Origin: Alteromonas indica
GTDB lineage: Bacteria > Pseudomonadota > Gammaproteobacteria > Enterobacterales > Alteromonadaceae
DNA: 64,000 nucleotides
Reading direction: 5' to 3'
Assembly: GCA_003056425.1 (NCBI GenBank)
Contig: PYVY01000015.1
Location: forward strand, 62,001 to 126,000
The notes beneath the pieces were generated by a model that was given only the letters and a program-made list of their open reading frames with translations, had not been told where the DNA came from and did no database searches. Below are positions 21,202-30,177 of the stretch, one piece after another (the stretch's first letter is position 1; each line of letters begins with the position of its first letter). The position numbers and the translations under genes are program-made.

Positions 21202-21990
21202 TCAGGCCTGTTTACCGGATAGCGCTTTACCCAGCAGATTGAAGTAAACCGTTAACTGCTGGTTAACCTGAATACGCAAATTACCATGAGGATAAATGCC
21301 AAGTCTAGCCTCAGGCGACATTTTTGTGCCCTGAACCAGGAAGGCGTTCTTTATTTTATGGTCCTGGATACAGGCTTCAAAGGCTCTGGCTGCCATTTCC
21401 TGAGGCATCGCGTAATAAAACATCTGCAGCGCCCGGTCGGCTTCTACCGAGCGCTGGAAGTACACACTGGGGGTGCCATCGGGCTGCAAGAACAGCATTT
21501 TAAAGCAGTCACACAAACGTTGGTTGAGAGGGTGTTCGATTTTATCTGCGTCATCCAGCCAGGCTTTTGAGGCGAAGTGGCCATGATTCAAGCCGGTAAA
21601 TACCTTTCCCGCAATATAGTGGTCAAACGCATGAAACCACTCGTGGGCCAACGCACCGCCCCCGGCATTTTTCGCCAGCGCCAGTTGCCGCCTGGCGCTG
21701 TTGTAGTGCGCGCTACTGTGTTTCTGGCCGCCACTTCCAAATGCTAACGCCAAGCTACCATTTAATGAAATGACCTGCTCATTAACCTGCAAAATATCGA
21801 TAAGATCATACAACGCATCAAAAAACAGGTTTGCCGCTACCTGTTGTTCTGCCGCGGTTACCCAGCGGCCGATAGTAATTGCTGAAAAGTTGAATAACTT
21901 GCGTATATCCTGAAAGCTGACATCTGCGCCATCGCGATGTGAAGCTCCATTACGGTAAAATTCCCGGTGCAGTCGGCCAGGCGCGGACAT
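21202..21990 (-). CDS. CLCA_X-family protein with zinc-protease-like motif
   Basis: Soluble protein of 262 residues, recognised as the small CLCA_X family of gammaproteobacteria. The motif ALAHEWFHAFDHYIAG contains HExxH plus a further His, the metal-binding arrangement of zinc metallopeptidases, so an Mg- or Zn-dependent peptidase role is plausible but not proven. There is no signal peptide. It starts 2 nt after the flavodoxin stop, so it is the last gene of a phoD-like, fldB, CLCA_X operon. The biological role is unknown. Confidence 0.75.
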   Translation of the reverse strand: MSAPGRLHREFYRNGASHRDGADVSFQDIRKLFNFSAITIGRWVTAAEQQVAANLFFDALYDLIDILQVNEQVISLNGSLALAFGSGGQKHSSAHYNSARRQLALAKNAGGGALAHEWFHAFDHYIAGKVFTGLNHGHFASKAWLDDADKIEHPLNQRLCDCFKMLFLQPDGTPSVYFQRSVEADRALQMFYYAMPQEMAARAFEACIQDHKIKNAFLVQGTKMSPEARLGIYPHGNLRIQVNQQLTVYFNLLGKALSGKQA

Positions 21991-21992
21991 TA

Positions 21993-22529
21993 TCAGCTCA
22001 GTTCTTCAAGCAACTGGTTACACCAGGTTTCAACACGCTCATCGGTTAAATCGTACTGGTTTTCGTCATCCAGGCTTAATCCCACAAATTGGCTTTTATC
22101 TGTCGTGAGCGCTTTAGAGTGAGCAAAATCATACCCTTGGTTTGGCCAGTAACCGACTATCTTAGCGCCACCTGCGGCGAGGGCATCGTGCAGCATGCCT
22201 AGTGCATCCTGAAACCAGTCAGCATAACCAAGCTGGTCACCCAGCCCAAATAGCGCCACTATTTTGTCTTGCACGGCCAACTGATAAACCTCATCCCAGT
22301 GCGACTCCCAGTCTTCCTGAAGTTCACCAAAATCCCAGGTAGAGATTCCGAAAATCAGAATATCGAAATCCTCGGCATGTTTTAACGGTTCGTCTTTGAT
22401 GTTATGCAGGCTCACTACCTGATCATCAAACAGGCTATTTAGCTGAGCCTGAATTTTTTCTGCTGCCATTTCGGTATAACAGGTTGTCGACCCGTAAAAT
22501 AAGCCAATAGACAGGGCAGGTTCGCTCAT
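21993..22529 (-). CDS. fldB: flavodoxin 2
   Basis: Flavodoxin of 178 residues; the ATG at 22529 is chosen because AAGGGAAC stands 5-8 nt upstream, and the residues before it (an in-frame extension to 22607) lie in the upstream gene. The FMN phosphate loop is GLFYGSTTCYTEMAAEKIQ, which resembles FldB of E. coli more than FldA; the FMN-stacking loops are STWDFGELQEDWE and GLGDQLGYADWFQDAL. It is a one-electron carrier in the cytoplasm. It lies 11 nt after a PhoD-like gene and 2 nt before CLCA_X. Confidence 0.92.
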   Translation of the reverse strand: MSEPALSIGLFYGSTTCYTEMAAEKIQAQLNSLFDDQVVSLHNIKDEPLKHAEDFDILIFGISTWDFGELQEDWESHWDEVYQLAVQDKIVALFGLGDQLGYADWFQDALGMLHDALAAGGAKIVGYWPNQGYDFAHSKALTTDKSQFVGLSLDDENQYDLTDERVETWCNQLLEELS

Positions 22530-22540
22530 GTTGTTCCCTT

Positions 22541-24433
22541 TTATGGTTGATCTTTTTGCTTGGCCGGGAATTCTATCGTTTCTGCGCCCGCGCACAAAGC
22601 TCTGCAAATGACCTTATCAGATTGCTGGTCAATAATAAGCTGTCCCACCGCGCTATGGTTAAGCAAAGTATCGGTGTCTGACTTACTAACGGGTCGGGCG
22701 GTAACCGACATATTGCGGCGCCGGGTAAAAATATTAAGCGGTGAATCCGGGCCGTATAGATAACGGTTAAAACGTTCCAGTTGGGTTAACAGTCCATCTG
22801 GAAAAGTATTTTTCAAGCCGCTACAGGTAAATTGGGTAATATGCGGGCTATTACGCCTGAACCGAAGGCGCACATCGTACACAAATGAATAGTGCACATC
22901 ACCGGATAAAATAATAAATTCCGGTGGCGTACGGTAATGCCGGAAAATATTAAGCATAACGTGCGCAGTGCCGCGATGAGCCATCCAGTTTTCGGCATCC
23001 ACGGTGAGCGCCTTGCCAAAAAACGTAAACACCTTTTGAATAGCTTCGATAAACTTAACGCCATAAATAGGCGCCGCTGACACAACAATAACCGCTTGCT
23101 GACCAATAATATCTTGCTGAAATTCACATAACGCTTCCCAGTCCATCAGGCCGGAAGGTTTGTTCAGGCTTGATTCAGAACGCCACCGTCGGGTTCGGGT
23201 GTCCAGTACACATATCGGGGGGCTGGTGTGAAGCGTATAATGCCACTGTTCAAAATCAAACAGGGTATCGATAAAAGCGTCCTGCTGCTGTAACCCGTCG
23301 GGCGTGAAGACCGTCGCCGCTTGCGAGAGGATATCTGCAAATTTTGCCGGCTGATTTCCCCAGCCCTGGCATAGCCAGTAAGCCACCAGGGCGTTACCTA
23401 CCATGCGCCGGGATAACGGATGTCCGTATACCTCTTCTTCCCAGCCCCGGGTGAGGTTCCAGTCATCGGTGACGTCATGATCATCAAAAATCATGTAGAC
23501 CGGCAAATGAGCCAGGGCCCGGCGAATGGGGGCCAGACCCGCCACGAAGGGGGTTAACGCCTGCTGCTCTTCGGTAAACTGCGCACGATAGCGCTGCGGT
23601 ACCACGCTGGCATCCAGGCTAATCTCGGCCCACAACGCGTCTGACCACACCAATATGTACATGGCAATAATTTCCGACAAACTGATCAGATGGTTATGGG
23701 CATTCACCGAGGTAAATACGGGCTTGCGTTTAGCGGTGAAAAACAGTTTCGATAACGGTGTGTTCAAATCTACCTGGGGCAATATTTGATTACGTTCATA
23801 AAAATTGTGCTCATGCCCGGTAAGCTCGCTGGCATAATCCACCACCGCCCCGGTCAGCGGTTCATCAAATAATCCGAGACGCACAATAACGTGTTGGATG
23901 GCTTGTAGCATAGGGCCGGCTACATCATCGGTATACACCTGGTCGCCCGACATAATCAGCATGTCGGGCCGCTTTACCTGTTGGCTAAACTCTGCGGCGA
24001 TACACTCGTCCACGCGTTGTAGGGCATCGTCTACCGGATGATGGGGTTTGCGACAGGAACCATGTAGTACATTCGACAACTGCGTCTGATAGCGAAAGCT
24101 GAAGTACTCTTGTCCGTCATACAGTAAAGCCTGTCTGGCCAGCTGCCATTGCTGTTGAGCCGCAGACTCGGCAAATGTTAAGGCGTAGTAATACGGCGTA
24201 TCGGTAGCCAAAGGGCTGGGGGGCGTAAGCTGTATAAGCTGGATGAAGGCCCGCTGGCCCACCTGAATCGTTGATGTCTGTTGGGTTGGCAACTCCAGTG
24301 TTTGCTGACCCAGGCTCACCGTTGGGGCCGCTTCAATAGAGGTTACTAACCATAAGGTGACACTGGTTTCATCAACATGGCGCAGTAACGGGCCAGCAAT
24401 GACGGTAGGCAAGCTTTCTTGTGAAATAACCAA
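22541..24433 (-). CDS. PhoD-like metallophosphatase
   Basis: Protein of 630 residues with the PhoD-like phosphatase pattern: HGSCRKPH, MIMSGDQVYTDDVAGPML, MIFDDHDVTDDWNL and LSGDVHYSFVY carry the metal-ligand Asp, Asn and His residues. The N-terminal part is a beta-sandwich domain (LLRHVDETSVTLWLVTS). No Tat or Sec signal is obvious, so it may be cytoplasmic, unlike classical secreted PhoD. The likely start is TTG at 24433, whose Shine-Dalgarno GAGG is unusually close (2 nt), so the exact start is uncertain. It heads the minus-strand operon with fldB and CLCA_X. Confidence 0.82.
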   Translation of the reverse strand: MVISQESLPTVIAGPLLRHVDETSVTLWLVTSIEAAPTVSLGQQTLELPTQQTSTIQVGQRAFIQLIQLTPPSPLATDTPYYYALTFAESAAQQQWQLARQALLYDGQEYFSFRYQTQLSNVLHGSCRKPHHPVDDALQRVDECIAAEFSQQVKRPDMLIMSGDQVYTDDVAGPMLQAIQHVIVRLGLFDEPLTGAVVDYASELTGHEHNFYERNQILPQVDLNTPLSKLFFTAKRKPVFTSVNAHNHLISLSEIIAMYILVWSDALWAEISLDASVVPQRYRAQFTEEQQALTPFVAGLAPIRRALAHLPVYMIFDDHDVTDDWNLTRGWEEEVYGHPLSRRMVGNALVAYWLCQGWGNQPAKFADILSQAATVFTPDGLQQQDAFIDTLFDFEQWHYTLHTSPPICVLDTRTRRWRSESSLNKPSGLMDWEALCEFQQDIIGQQAVIVVSAAPIYGVKFIEAIQKVFTFFGKALTVDAENWMAHRGTAHVMLNIFRHYRTPPEFIILSGDVHYSFVYDVRLRFRRNSPHITQFTCSGLKNTFPDGLLTQLERFNRYLYGPDSPLNIFTRRRNMSVTARPVSKSDTDTLLNHSAVGQLIIDQQSDKVICRALCAGAETIEFPAKQKDQP

Positions 24434-24715
24434 TTCCTCGTAACGTGTGCCCGTAAGCGTTGCATTAAAGGCTAATTTTACCGATATCCTGGCCGGTCAG
24501 ATAGCCGTGAGTAACCCATTATGCCGCAAAAGCGTACTGTTGACTGGCGATAAGTGCAACAAAGTGTGGCACTTCATATTGTTAGCGCGGGGGCAGTGGC
24601 GTTTAAGTATACGCTAACCGGCTTAACATTAGGGCTAACCGTGACTTGTTTCGCAGCACAAAGTGCGAGATATTATTTTTAGTCTCAATGCAGATTGATT
24701 AAGATTTAGGATGAT

Positions 24716-25882
24716 ATGAAGCGACATGCCGCACTCTTGATGGTTATGGCAGCGAGCCTTGCCGGATGCTCAAAAGATACTGAGCAAAACATAGCACAAA
24801 CACCGGCTCAGGCAGACGTGTTACAGGTCGATGGGCGCTGGATAACCGAGCCAGACGGTAACATAATGACCGACCCTCAGCCTTCTGGTTTATCAGCCTG
24901 GCAGGGCAAGCTGGTAACCCTGTCTGATGGTAGTGCGCAGCCTGCGCAGCAACGCCAGTTACATATTATCGATCCCGCCAGCGCGCAGCTATTACCCAGA
25001 ACCGAAAAAATGCGCCTGGGCAGCCAGGTTAGAAACAGCTGCTTTGCCGCCTACCTGGCCAGTGAACCCGACTTGGAAGCATTAGTTGCGGACCCCCTGG
25101 ACCCGGATGTGTTTTATACAGTAACCGAGGATGCCACCCGTACCGGCGCGCTATCAGCACGCTGTCAGCAGCGCTATAAAGCGACCGGCTCAACTGACTA
25201 CCCAACTCTGTTGGTTAGGCTTGAGCGTAGTGCGGACGGTGCGGTAATAATGGGCCGGGTGCGCCCGCTACAGTTTGACCTTAAATTGGAAGTGGGCGAT
25301 TTCCCCAACGATGGTATCGAAGGTATGGCGCTGGGCAAAGACAACATACTTTATCTGGGTCTGGAAAAAGACACCGCGGGCGCAGCGCGTATTTTCGCCA
25401 TTAAAATGAACGATGGATTCTGGGAAACGACCGACTTTGCCAAAGTTTACAACCCGGCGTTGAAGTTGCCACAGTTCACGGAAGGTTCACACCCCATTAA
25501 TGCACTGGAATATTATACCAGGGCAGACGATGAACATGGTTTTTTACTGGCCATAGCGCGCAACGATAACGAACTTTGGGTTATCGATACCGCAGGAGAG
25601 CAACCTGCCAAACGCGTGAAAATGGACTTTATGGCCCCGGCCGATGCAGATATGGAAAACTGTGCGGCTACTGAACGGATGGATAACGCATCGATAGAAG
25701 GTGTAGCGGTAATTAACGATACCGTCTGGATGATTAACGATCCGTGGAAAGTGAATTACCTGAAAAATATTCAGTGCCCGGTTAATCGAAAACGATATGA
25801 AGCAATGGCACCACTGCTGTTTTCCACACCGGTCCAGGCTGACTGGTTTACCAGCCAACCTGACACTTCAGCGGCAGATTAA
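24716..25882 (+). CDS. lipoprotein with esterase-like/phytase-like propeller
   Basis: Lipoprotein of 388 residues; MAASLAGCSKD is a good lipobox with Ser at +2, so outer-membrane location is expected. The body has beta-propeller-like repeats, including NDGIEGMALGKDNILYLGLE and ASIEGVAVINDTVWMINDPW, a pattern of the esterase-like-activity-of-phytase family (PF13449-like). The assignment is by pattern and is not certain, and the substrate is unknown. RBS AGGATG is close to the ATG. Its last 4 bp overlap the convergent msrA. Confidence 0.6.
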   Translation: MKRHAALLMVMAASLAGCSKDTEQNIAQTPAQADVLQVDGRWITEPDGNIMTDPQPSGLSAWQGKLVTLSDGSAQPAQQRQLHIIDPASAQLLPRTEKMRLGSQVRNSCFAAYLASEPDLEALVADPLDPDVFYTVTEDATRTGALSARCQQRYKATGSTDYPTLLVRLERSADGAVIMGRVRPLQFDLKLEVGDFPNDGIEGMALGKDNILYLGLEKDTAGAARIFAIKMNDGFWETTDFAKVYNPALKLPQFTEGSHPINALEYYTRADDEHGFLLAIARNDNELWVIDTAGEQPAKRVKMDFMAPADADMENCAATERMDNASIEGVAVINDTVWMINDPWKVNYLKNIQCPVNRKRYEAMAPLLFSTPVQADWFTSQPDTSAAD

Positions 25883-26421
25883 TCTTTACGCAGTCGTGAG
25901 GCGAAGGTTTTCTTAAATTTTGCTAATTTGGGCGCCACGACCATTGCGCAATATTGGTTTTGCGGATTGTTGGTAAAATAATCCTGATGGTACGCTTCGG
26001 CGTCGGTGTAATTATTCAATGGTGTAATTTCAGTGACAATCGGGTCTGGCCAAACATTATCTTCACGCATTTGCTCGATAATCTGTTGTGCTTCGGCCCG
26101 TTGTTCCTCGTTATGATAAAACACTGCGCTTCGGTATTGTGGTCCTACATCATTACCCTGACGATTCACTTGCGTGGGATCGTGTAACGCAAACAGAATC
26201 TCCAGTACCTCACGGTAGCTAATTTGATCAGCGTCAAACTCTATCTTCACGACTTCGACATGGCCCGTATCGCCTTTACAGACGGCTTCATAGGAAGGGT
26301 TGTCGACGTGGCCGCCTGCGTAACCAGAGGTGGCTTTAATTACCCCTTCAACTTTATTAAACGCGGATTCGATACACCAGAAGCAGCCGCCGCCAACGGT
26401 TGCTGTTTGTACATTTGCCAT
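25879..26421 (-). CDS. msrA: peptide-methionine (S)-S-oxide reductase
   Basis: Protein of 180 residues with the active-site motif GGGCFWCIESAF. It reduces methionine S-sulfoxide in proteins using thioredoxin. The family residues YAGG, YEAVCKGDTGHVEVVKIEFD and RSAVFYHNEEQ are present. No signal peptide, so it is cytoplasmic. AGGAGA precedes the ATG. It is divergent from the DCC gene at 26547. Confidence 0.95.
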   Translation of the reverse strand: MANVQTATVGGGCFWCIESAFNKVEGVIKATSGYAGGHVDNPSYEAVCKGDTGHVEVVKIEFDADQISYREVLEILFALHDPTQVNRQGNDVGPQYRSAVFYHNEEQRAEAQQIIEQMREDNVWPDPIVTEITPLNNYTDAEAYHQDYFTNNPQNQYCAMVVAPKLAKFKKTFASRLRKD

Positions 26422-26546
26422 AAAAATCTCCTGTCGTTGATGTTCTCAAAGTGGGTGCGGGCAAAACGGACTTCAAGGCATCCAGCGTTAATTATTTACC
26501 GTATAGGTAAGATGGGCATTTTTATTACCACCAATCGGCTAGCTAA

Positions 26547-26951
26547 ATGATAATTTTTTACGATGGTCATTGTCCGCTGTGCCGGGCCGAGATGGCCCAT
26601 CTTAAGCGCTATGACAACCACCAGGTTATCCAGTTTGAAGATATCCAACAGGACAACTTTTCCCAGCATTATGGTCATTTGGAATGGGCAGCCCTAAATA
26701 ACCGTATTCACGTTCAGCAGCCAGATGGCAGTTTACTTACCGGATTGGATGCTACCCATGCAGCCTGGAAAGCGGTAGGCAAGGGGTGGTTGTATGCCCC
26801 GTTACGCTGGCCGATAATTAAACCTATTGCCGATTACGGCTATACCTTGTTTGCCCGGCATCGTTACCGTATCTCATACTGGTTAACGGGTCAGAAGCGT
26901 GGGTGTGATGGTAGTACCTCTGCAACGCATAAAAACGGGGATAAATCATGA
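26547..26951 (+). CDS. DCC/DUF393 thiol-disulfide protein
   Basis: Protein of 134 residues starting FYDGHCPLCRAEM, the DxxCxxC motif of the DUF393 (DCC) family of thioredoxin-like proteins. Other conserved parts are HLKRYDN, FEDIQQDNF and GLDATHAAWKAVGKGWLYAPLRWP. The likely role is thiol-disulfide exchange, but no substrate is known. The stop overlaps the next gene's ATG by 4 bp (ATGA), so the two are co-translated. Confidence 0.88.
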   Translation: MIIFYDGHCPLCRAEMAHLKRYDNHQVIQFEDIQQDNFSQHYGHLEWAALNNRIHVQQPDGSLLTGLDATHAAWKAVGKGWLYAPLRWPIIKPIADYGYTLFARHRYRISYWLTGQKRGCDGSTSATHKNGDKS

Positions 26952-27685
26952 CAGCTATAGCTATAGTTATTGGCGCCAGTGGGGGTATTGGGCGAGCCTT
27001 GGTGAACCAGTTAGCCCAACAACGTCCTGCTGATACGGTCTATGCGTTATCGCGCCAGACTGGCGATGCTCAGGGGTTACCTGATAACGTTGTCAGCGTC
27101 AGTATAGATACCGCAGATGAAGAAGCTATAAAGCAGTTTTGCGCCGCGCGCAAAGCCCGGCACGAGCAGGTGGTAACGGCCATTTGTACGGTAGGCGCCT
27201 TACACGGTGAGGTGGGGGAGGTTACGCTTACCCCGGAAAAGCGACTGGAGGATATTAACCAGGCGCAGTTGCAAGCTTACTTTGCCGTTAACAGTATAAT
27301 ACCTGCCCTATGGCTTAAACATCTGGTCTCTATTATGAGCGCATCACCCAGTCAGGTGGTGTGCCTGAGCGCGCGAGTAGGCAGTATCAGTGATAATCGC
27401 CTGGGAGGCTGGTACGGTTATCGCGCGTCTAAGGCAGCGCTCAATATGTTAATTAAAACGGCCGCAGTGGAATACGCCCGGCGCGCCAAAGCAACCAGCT
27501 TACTGTGTTATCACCCCGGCACCGTTGATACAGAATTATCGGCACCGTTCCAACATAACGTAAAGCCCGAAAAACTTTTTACCGCTCAATTCACCGCAGA
27601 GCGCCTACTAAGCGCACTGGCGGCCCTCAATAGCGAACAAAGCCCGTATTTTCTAGACTGGGATCATCAAGTGGTAAGTTGGTGA
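26948..27685 (+). CDS. SDR-family oxidoreductase (CsgA-type)
   Basis: Protein of 245 residues with a Rossmann fold: VIGASGGIGRALVNQL, an internal NSIIPALW and catalytic YGYRASKAALN (YxxxK), with the Ser in CLSARVGS. This is a short-chain dehydrogenase that uses NAD(P)H; the substrate is not known. It is coupled to the DCC protein (ATGA overlap). A structured element and the NSS transporter follow. Confidence 0.88.
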   Translation: MTAIAIVIGASGGIGRALVNQLAQQRPADTVYALSRQTGDAQGLPDNVVSVSIDTADEEAIKQFCAARKARHEQVVTAICTVGALHGEVGEVTLTPEKRLEDINQAQLQAYFAVNSIIPALWLKHLVSIMSASPSQVVCLSARVGSISDNRLGGWYGYRASKAALNMLIKTAAVEYARRAKATSLLCYHPGTVDTELSAPFQHNVKPEKLFTAQFTAERLLSALAALNSEQSPYFLDWDHQVVSW

Positions 27686-27733
27686 TACGCCCAACACCAG
27701 CCCAGTTACGCTTAAACTCAAGACTTTTTATGA

Positions 27734-27773
27734 CACTGCTGTTACCATTTTGCCAAACGGTGACAAAGCAGTG
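27734..27773 (+). other. hairpin in the leader of the NSS transporter gene
   Basis: A 13-bp stem-loop: CACTGCT (27734-27740) with AGCAGTG (27767-27773), then GTTACC (27741-27746) with GGTGAC (27759-27764), the two parts separated by a 2-nt AA bulge and a 12-nt loop; one pair is G-T. It lacks a T run, so it is not a classic terminator. It could be part of the 3' end of the SDR transcript or of the transporter leader. Confidence 0.5.
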
Positions 27774-27870
27774 CAATAAAGGCCCCGGTCGTTTATTTAG
27801 TGCTGTTTGAATAAAAAATAGTCACCGATAAAAATACAACAAATAACAATAAGTTGAGGGGAAGCGGCGT

Positions 27871-29313
27871 ATGAGCGGGGCCAGAGAACAGTTCGGATCG
27901 CGCATCGGATTTATTCTTGCAGCAGCAGGGTCTGCGGTGGGAATTGGGAACCTGGTAGGGTTTCCGGTAGGTGCAGCCAAAAATGGTGGCGGCGCTTTTT
28001 TATTGATGTATGCCATTTTTGTTTTTGCTATTTGCCTTCCGGTTATGCTGGCAGAGATGACCGTCGGACGGCGCGCGCGTAAGGATCCCCTGGGATCTTA
28101 TCGTCAGTTAAGCGGTAACTCGGGGCCCTGGAAGCTAGCCGGGTGGTTATCTATTTTAACCCCGTTCATGATTGCCGTGTTCTACCTGGTGATCACCGTG
28201 TGGATTTTTGGCTATCTGTTTGAAGCGGTTACCGGTGATTTAGACGTTCTGGCTAACCCACAAACGTTCAATAATTTTATTAACTCGCCCAAAGTGTTTA
28301 TTTACATGGCAGCGGTATCCGGCATTGTATATTTGATATTACAAGGCGGGGTAAAAGAAGGGATTGAAAAAGCGGCTAAGCTATTGATGCCCTCTCTGTT
28401 TTTGATGCTGTTGCTGCTAGTTGGCTTTGTTCTTACCCAGGAAAATGCAATGGCGGGGGTACGCTTTTATCTGATACCGGATTTTAGCAAAATCACCGCC
28501 TCGGTTATAAATGGCGCATTGTCTCAGGCCTTTTTCTCGCTCTCGCTGGGCATGGGTATTCTGATAACCTATGGCAGCTACATTTCTAAAGATGCGGATG
28601 TGCCTAATTCTGCCAAGCTGGTGGCAATTACGGATACCGCCGTGGCGTTTACCGCCGGTCTGATGATTCTGCCAGCGATATTTTCGTTCAATCCACAAAC
28701 CAATCCGGCGGAATTAAGCGAGTCTTCTATTGGCATGATTTTCACATTTTTGCCAAAAATATTTTTAGCGCTTCAAGCGAGTATCGGCTATGTCGGCGCC
28801 TCTATTGTGGCCAGTCTGTTTTTCCTGTTGGTATTCTTCGCCGCCATTACCTCACTGGTTTCTATTTTTGAAGTGCCGGTGGCTGCACTGATGGATGAGA
28901 AAGGGGTGAGTCGCAAAAAAGCGCTGGTCGTTCTGGGTATCATAATGATCACCCTGGGCGGCTTCTGTGCGTTGTCTTTTGGCTTTGTTGAGTACTTTAC
29001 CTCGTTTACCCATTACGCAGGGGCAGATAAATCCTTCTTTGATGTAATTTACGATGTATTCTACGACACCATACTGCCGCTTAATGGCTTTTTGATTTGT
29101 ATGTTTGTGATTTACCGCTGGAAGCGGCATAACCTTAACGAAGCCCTTGAAGAAGGCGCGCCTAATTATAAGGGAAGCATGTTTGCCCGCTACGTGAACT
29201 TGTCGCTGGGCACCTTTATACCGGTTATTCTGCTGGTAATTTTCATCAACACCGTGTGCCTGAAATATTTTGATTTTTCATTGTATTCAGGCCTCACGGC
29301 TATGTTTAGCTAA
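27871..29313 (+). CDS. sodium-dependent transporter, NSS/LeuT family
   Basis: Inner-membrane protein of 480 residues with about eleven or twelve helices. The first helix has the Na+ and substrate-binding segment of the family: SRIGFILAAAGSAVGIGN with NLVGFPVGAAKNGGGAF. It imports amino acids or related amines with Na+. A strong Shine-Dalgarno GAGGGGA stands 10 nt before the ATG. The substrate cannot be told from sequence alone. Its stop overlaps the convergent YeeZ-like gene by 4 bp. Confidence 0.93.
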   Translation: MSGAREQFGSRIGFILAAAGSAVGIGNLVGFPVGAAKNGGGAFLLMYAIFVFAICLPVMLAEMTVGRRARKDPLGSYRQLSGNSGPWKLAGWLSILTPFMIAVFYLVITVWIFGYLFEAVTGDLDVLANPQTFNNFINSPKVFIYMAAVSGIVYLILQGGVKEGIEKAAKLLMPSLFLMLLLLVGFVLTQENAMAGVRFYLIPDFSKITASVINGALSQAFFSLSLGMGILITYGSYISKDADVPNSAKLVAITDTAVAFTAGLMILPAIFSFNPQTNPAELSESSIGMIFTFLPKIFLALQASIGYVGASIVASLFFLLVFFAAITSLVSIFEVPVAALMDEKGVSRKKALVVLGIIMITLGGFCALSFGFVEYFTSFTHYAGADKSFFDVIYDVFYDTILPLNGFLICMFVIYRWKRHNLNEALEEGAPNYKGSMFARYVNLSLGTFIPVILLVIFINTVCLKYFDFSLYSGLTAMFS

Positions 29314-30122
29314 AGCATATCGTACGGGCTGGGGTAAACAGGCGTTACCCCTAGCGCATGCCAGCTTCGCTGGGCATCGATATGTTTACCACCTGCACTA
29401 CGGCGGGCAAAATCTGAATTAAAAACAGGGGCTTCAAGCCCCTTTTTTTGGGCGCACCACGGGTAATAGTCGCCACGTTTGGGGTGCTCCAATGCTGTTA
29501 AATGAAAAATGCGTCCCGGCTGCGGCTTTGCTAGCAAGGCAAACAGACCCGCGCAAACATCCTGCTCATGTACCAGGTTTACCACCTGTTCACCCTTGTC
29601 CAAATGCCGTCCGGCTAAAAAATGCACCGGGTGCCGTTGGCTGTCAATTAGCCCCGATAGCCTGACTACCGTTGCGATAGCCGGATATTGGTTTAGTAAG
29701 TGCTGCTCGATTTTGACATGAGCATGGCCCGACTCTGTTACCGGCGCTACCCGTGTCTTCTCATTAACCAGGCCCTCTTTGTCGCCATACACTGCGGTGG
29801 TGCTGATAAAAATAAGCTGCGTACAGCCGGCCGCTATAAAGGCATCGATAAGGGCCTGCATATTGCTGACAAAATCACTATCCAGCGGCCGTTTCCTGGC
29901 GCCGGGAGGAATATTTAAAATAACCGGATTGCTGGCACTTTGGTGGGCCAGGTCTGCGGGGTTATCACCCAGCGAAAAACGTAGCGGCTGAATATCAGCG
30001 CCGCGCAACGCTTCTGCGCTGGCTTGGGTGCGGGTGGTGCCCAACACCGACATTGTCGAGGGGCGGCGGCGGGCCATGTGTTTGCCAAGCCAGCCGCAGC
30101 CGCAAAGGGTAATTGCCGTCAT
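29310..30122 (-). CDS. NAD-dependent epimerase-like protein, YeeZ family
   Basis: Protein of 270 residues with a nucleotide-binding loop CGCGWLGKHMARR, close to the GCGWLG of YeeZ proteins. The central ISTTAVYGDKEG is the SDR-like active-site stretch. YeeZ is an atypical SDR of unknown substrate. It is convergent with the NSS transporter (4-bp overlap) and lies 55 bp after DUF2884. Confidence 0.82.
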   Translation of the reverse strand: MTAITLCGCGWLGKHMARRRPSTMSVLGTTRTQASAEALRGADIQPLRFSLGDNPADLAHQSASNPVILNIPPGARKRPLDSDFVSNMQALIDAFIAAGCTQLIFISTTAVYGDKEGLVNEKTRVAPVTESGHAHVKIEQHLLNQYPAIATVVRLSGLIDSQRHPVHFLAGRHLDKGEQVVNLVHEQDVCAGLFALLAKPQPGRIFHLTALEHPKRGDYYPWCAQKKGLEAPVFNSDFARRSAGGKHIDAQRSWHALGVTPVYPSPYDML

Positions 30123-30177
30123 GCTATTCCTGCAATAAAAGGGAAGAACGCTATCCTAGCACGAGCTTGGCAAAGCA

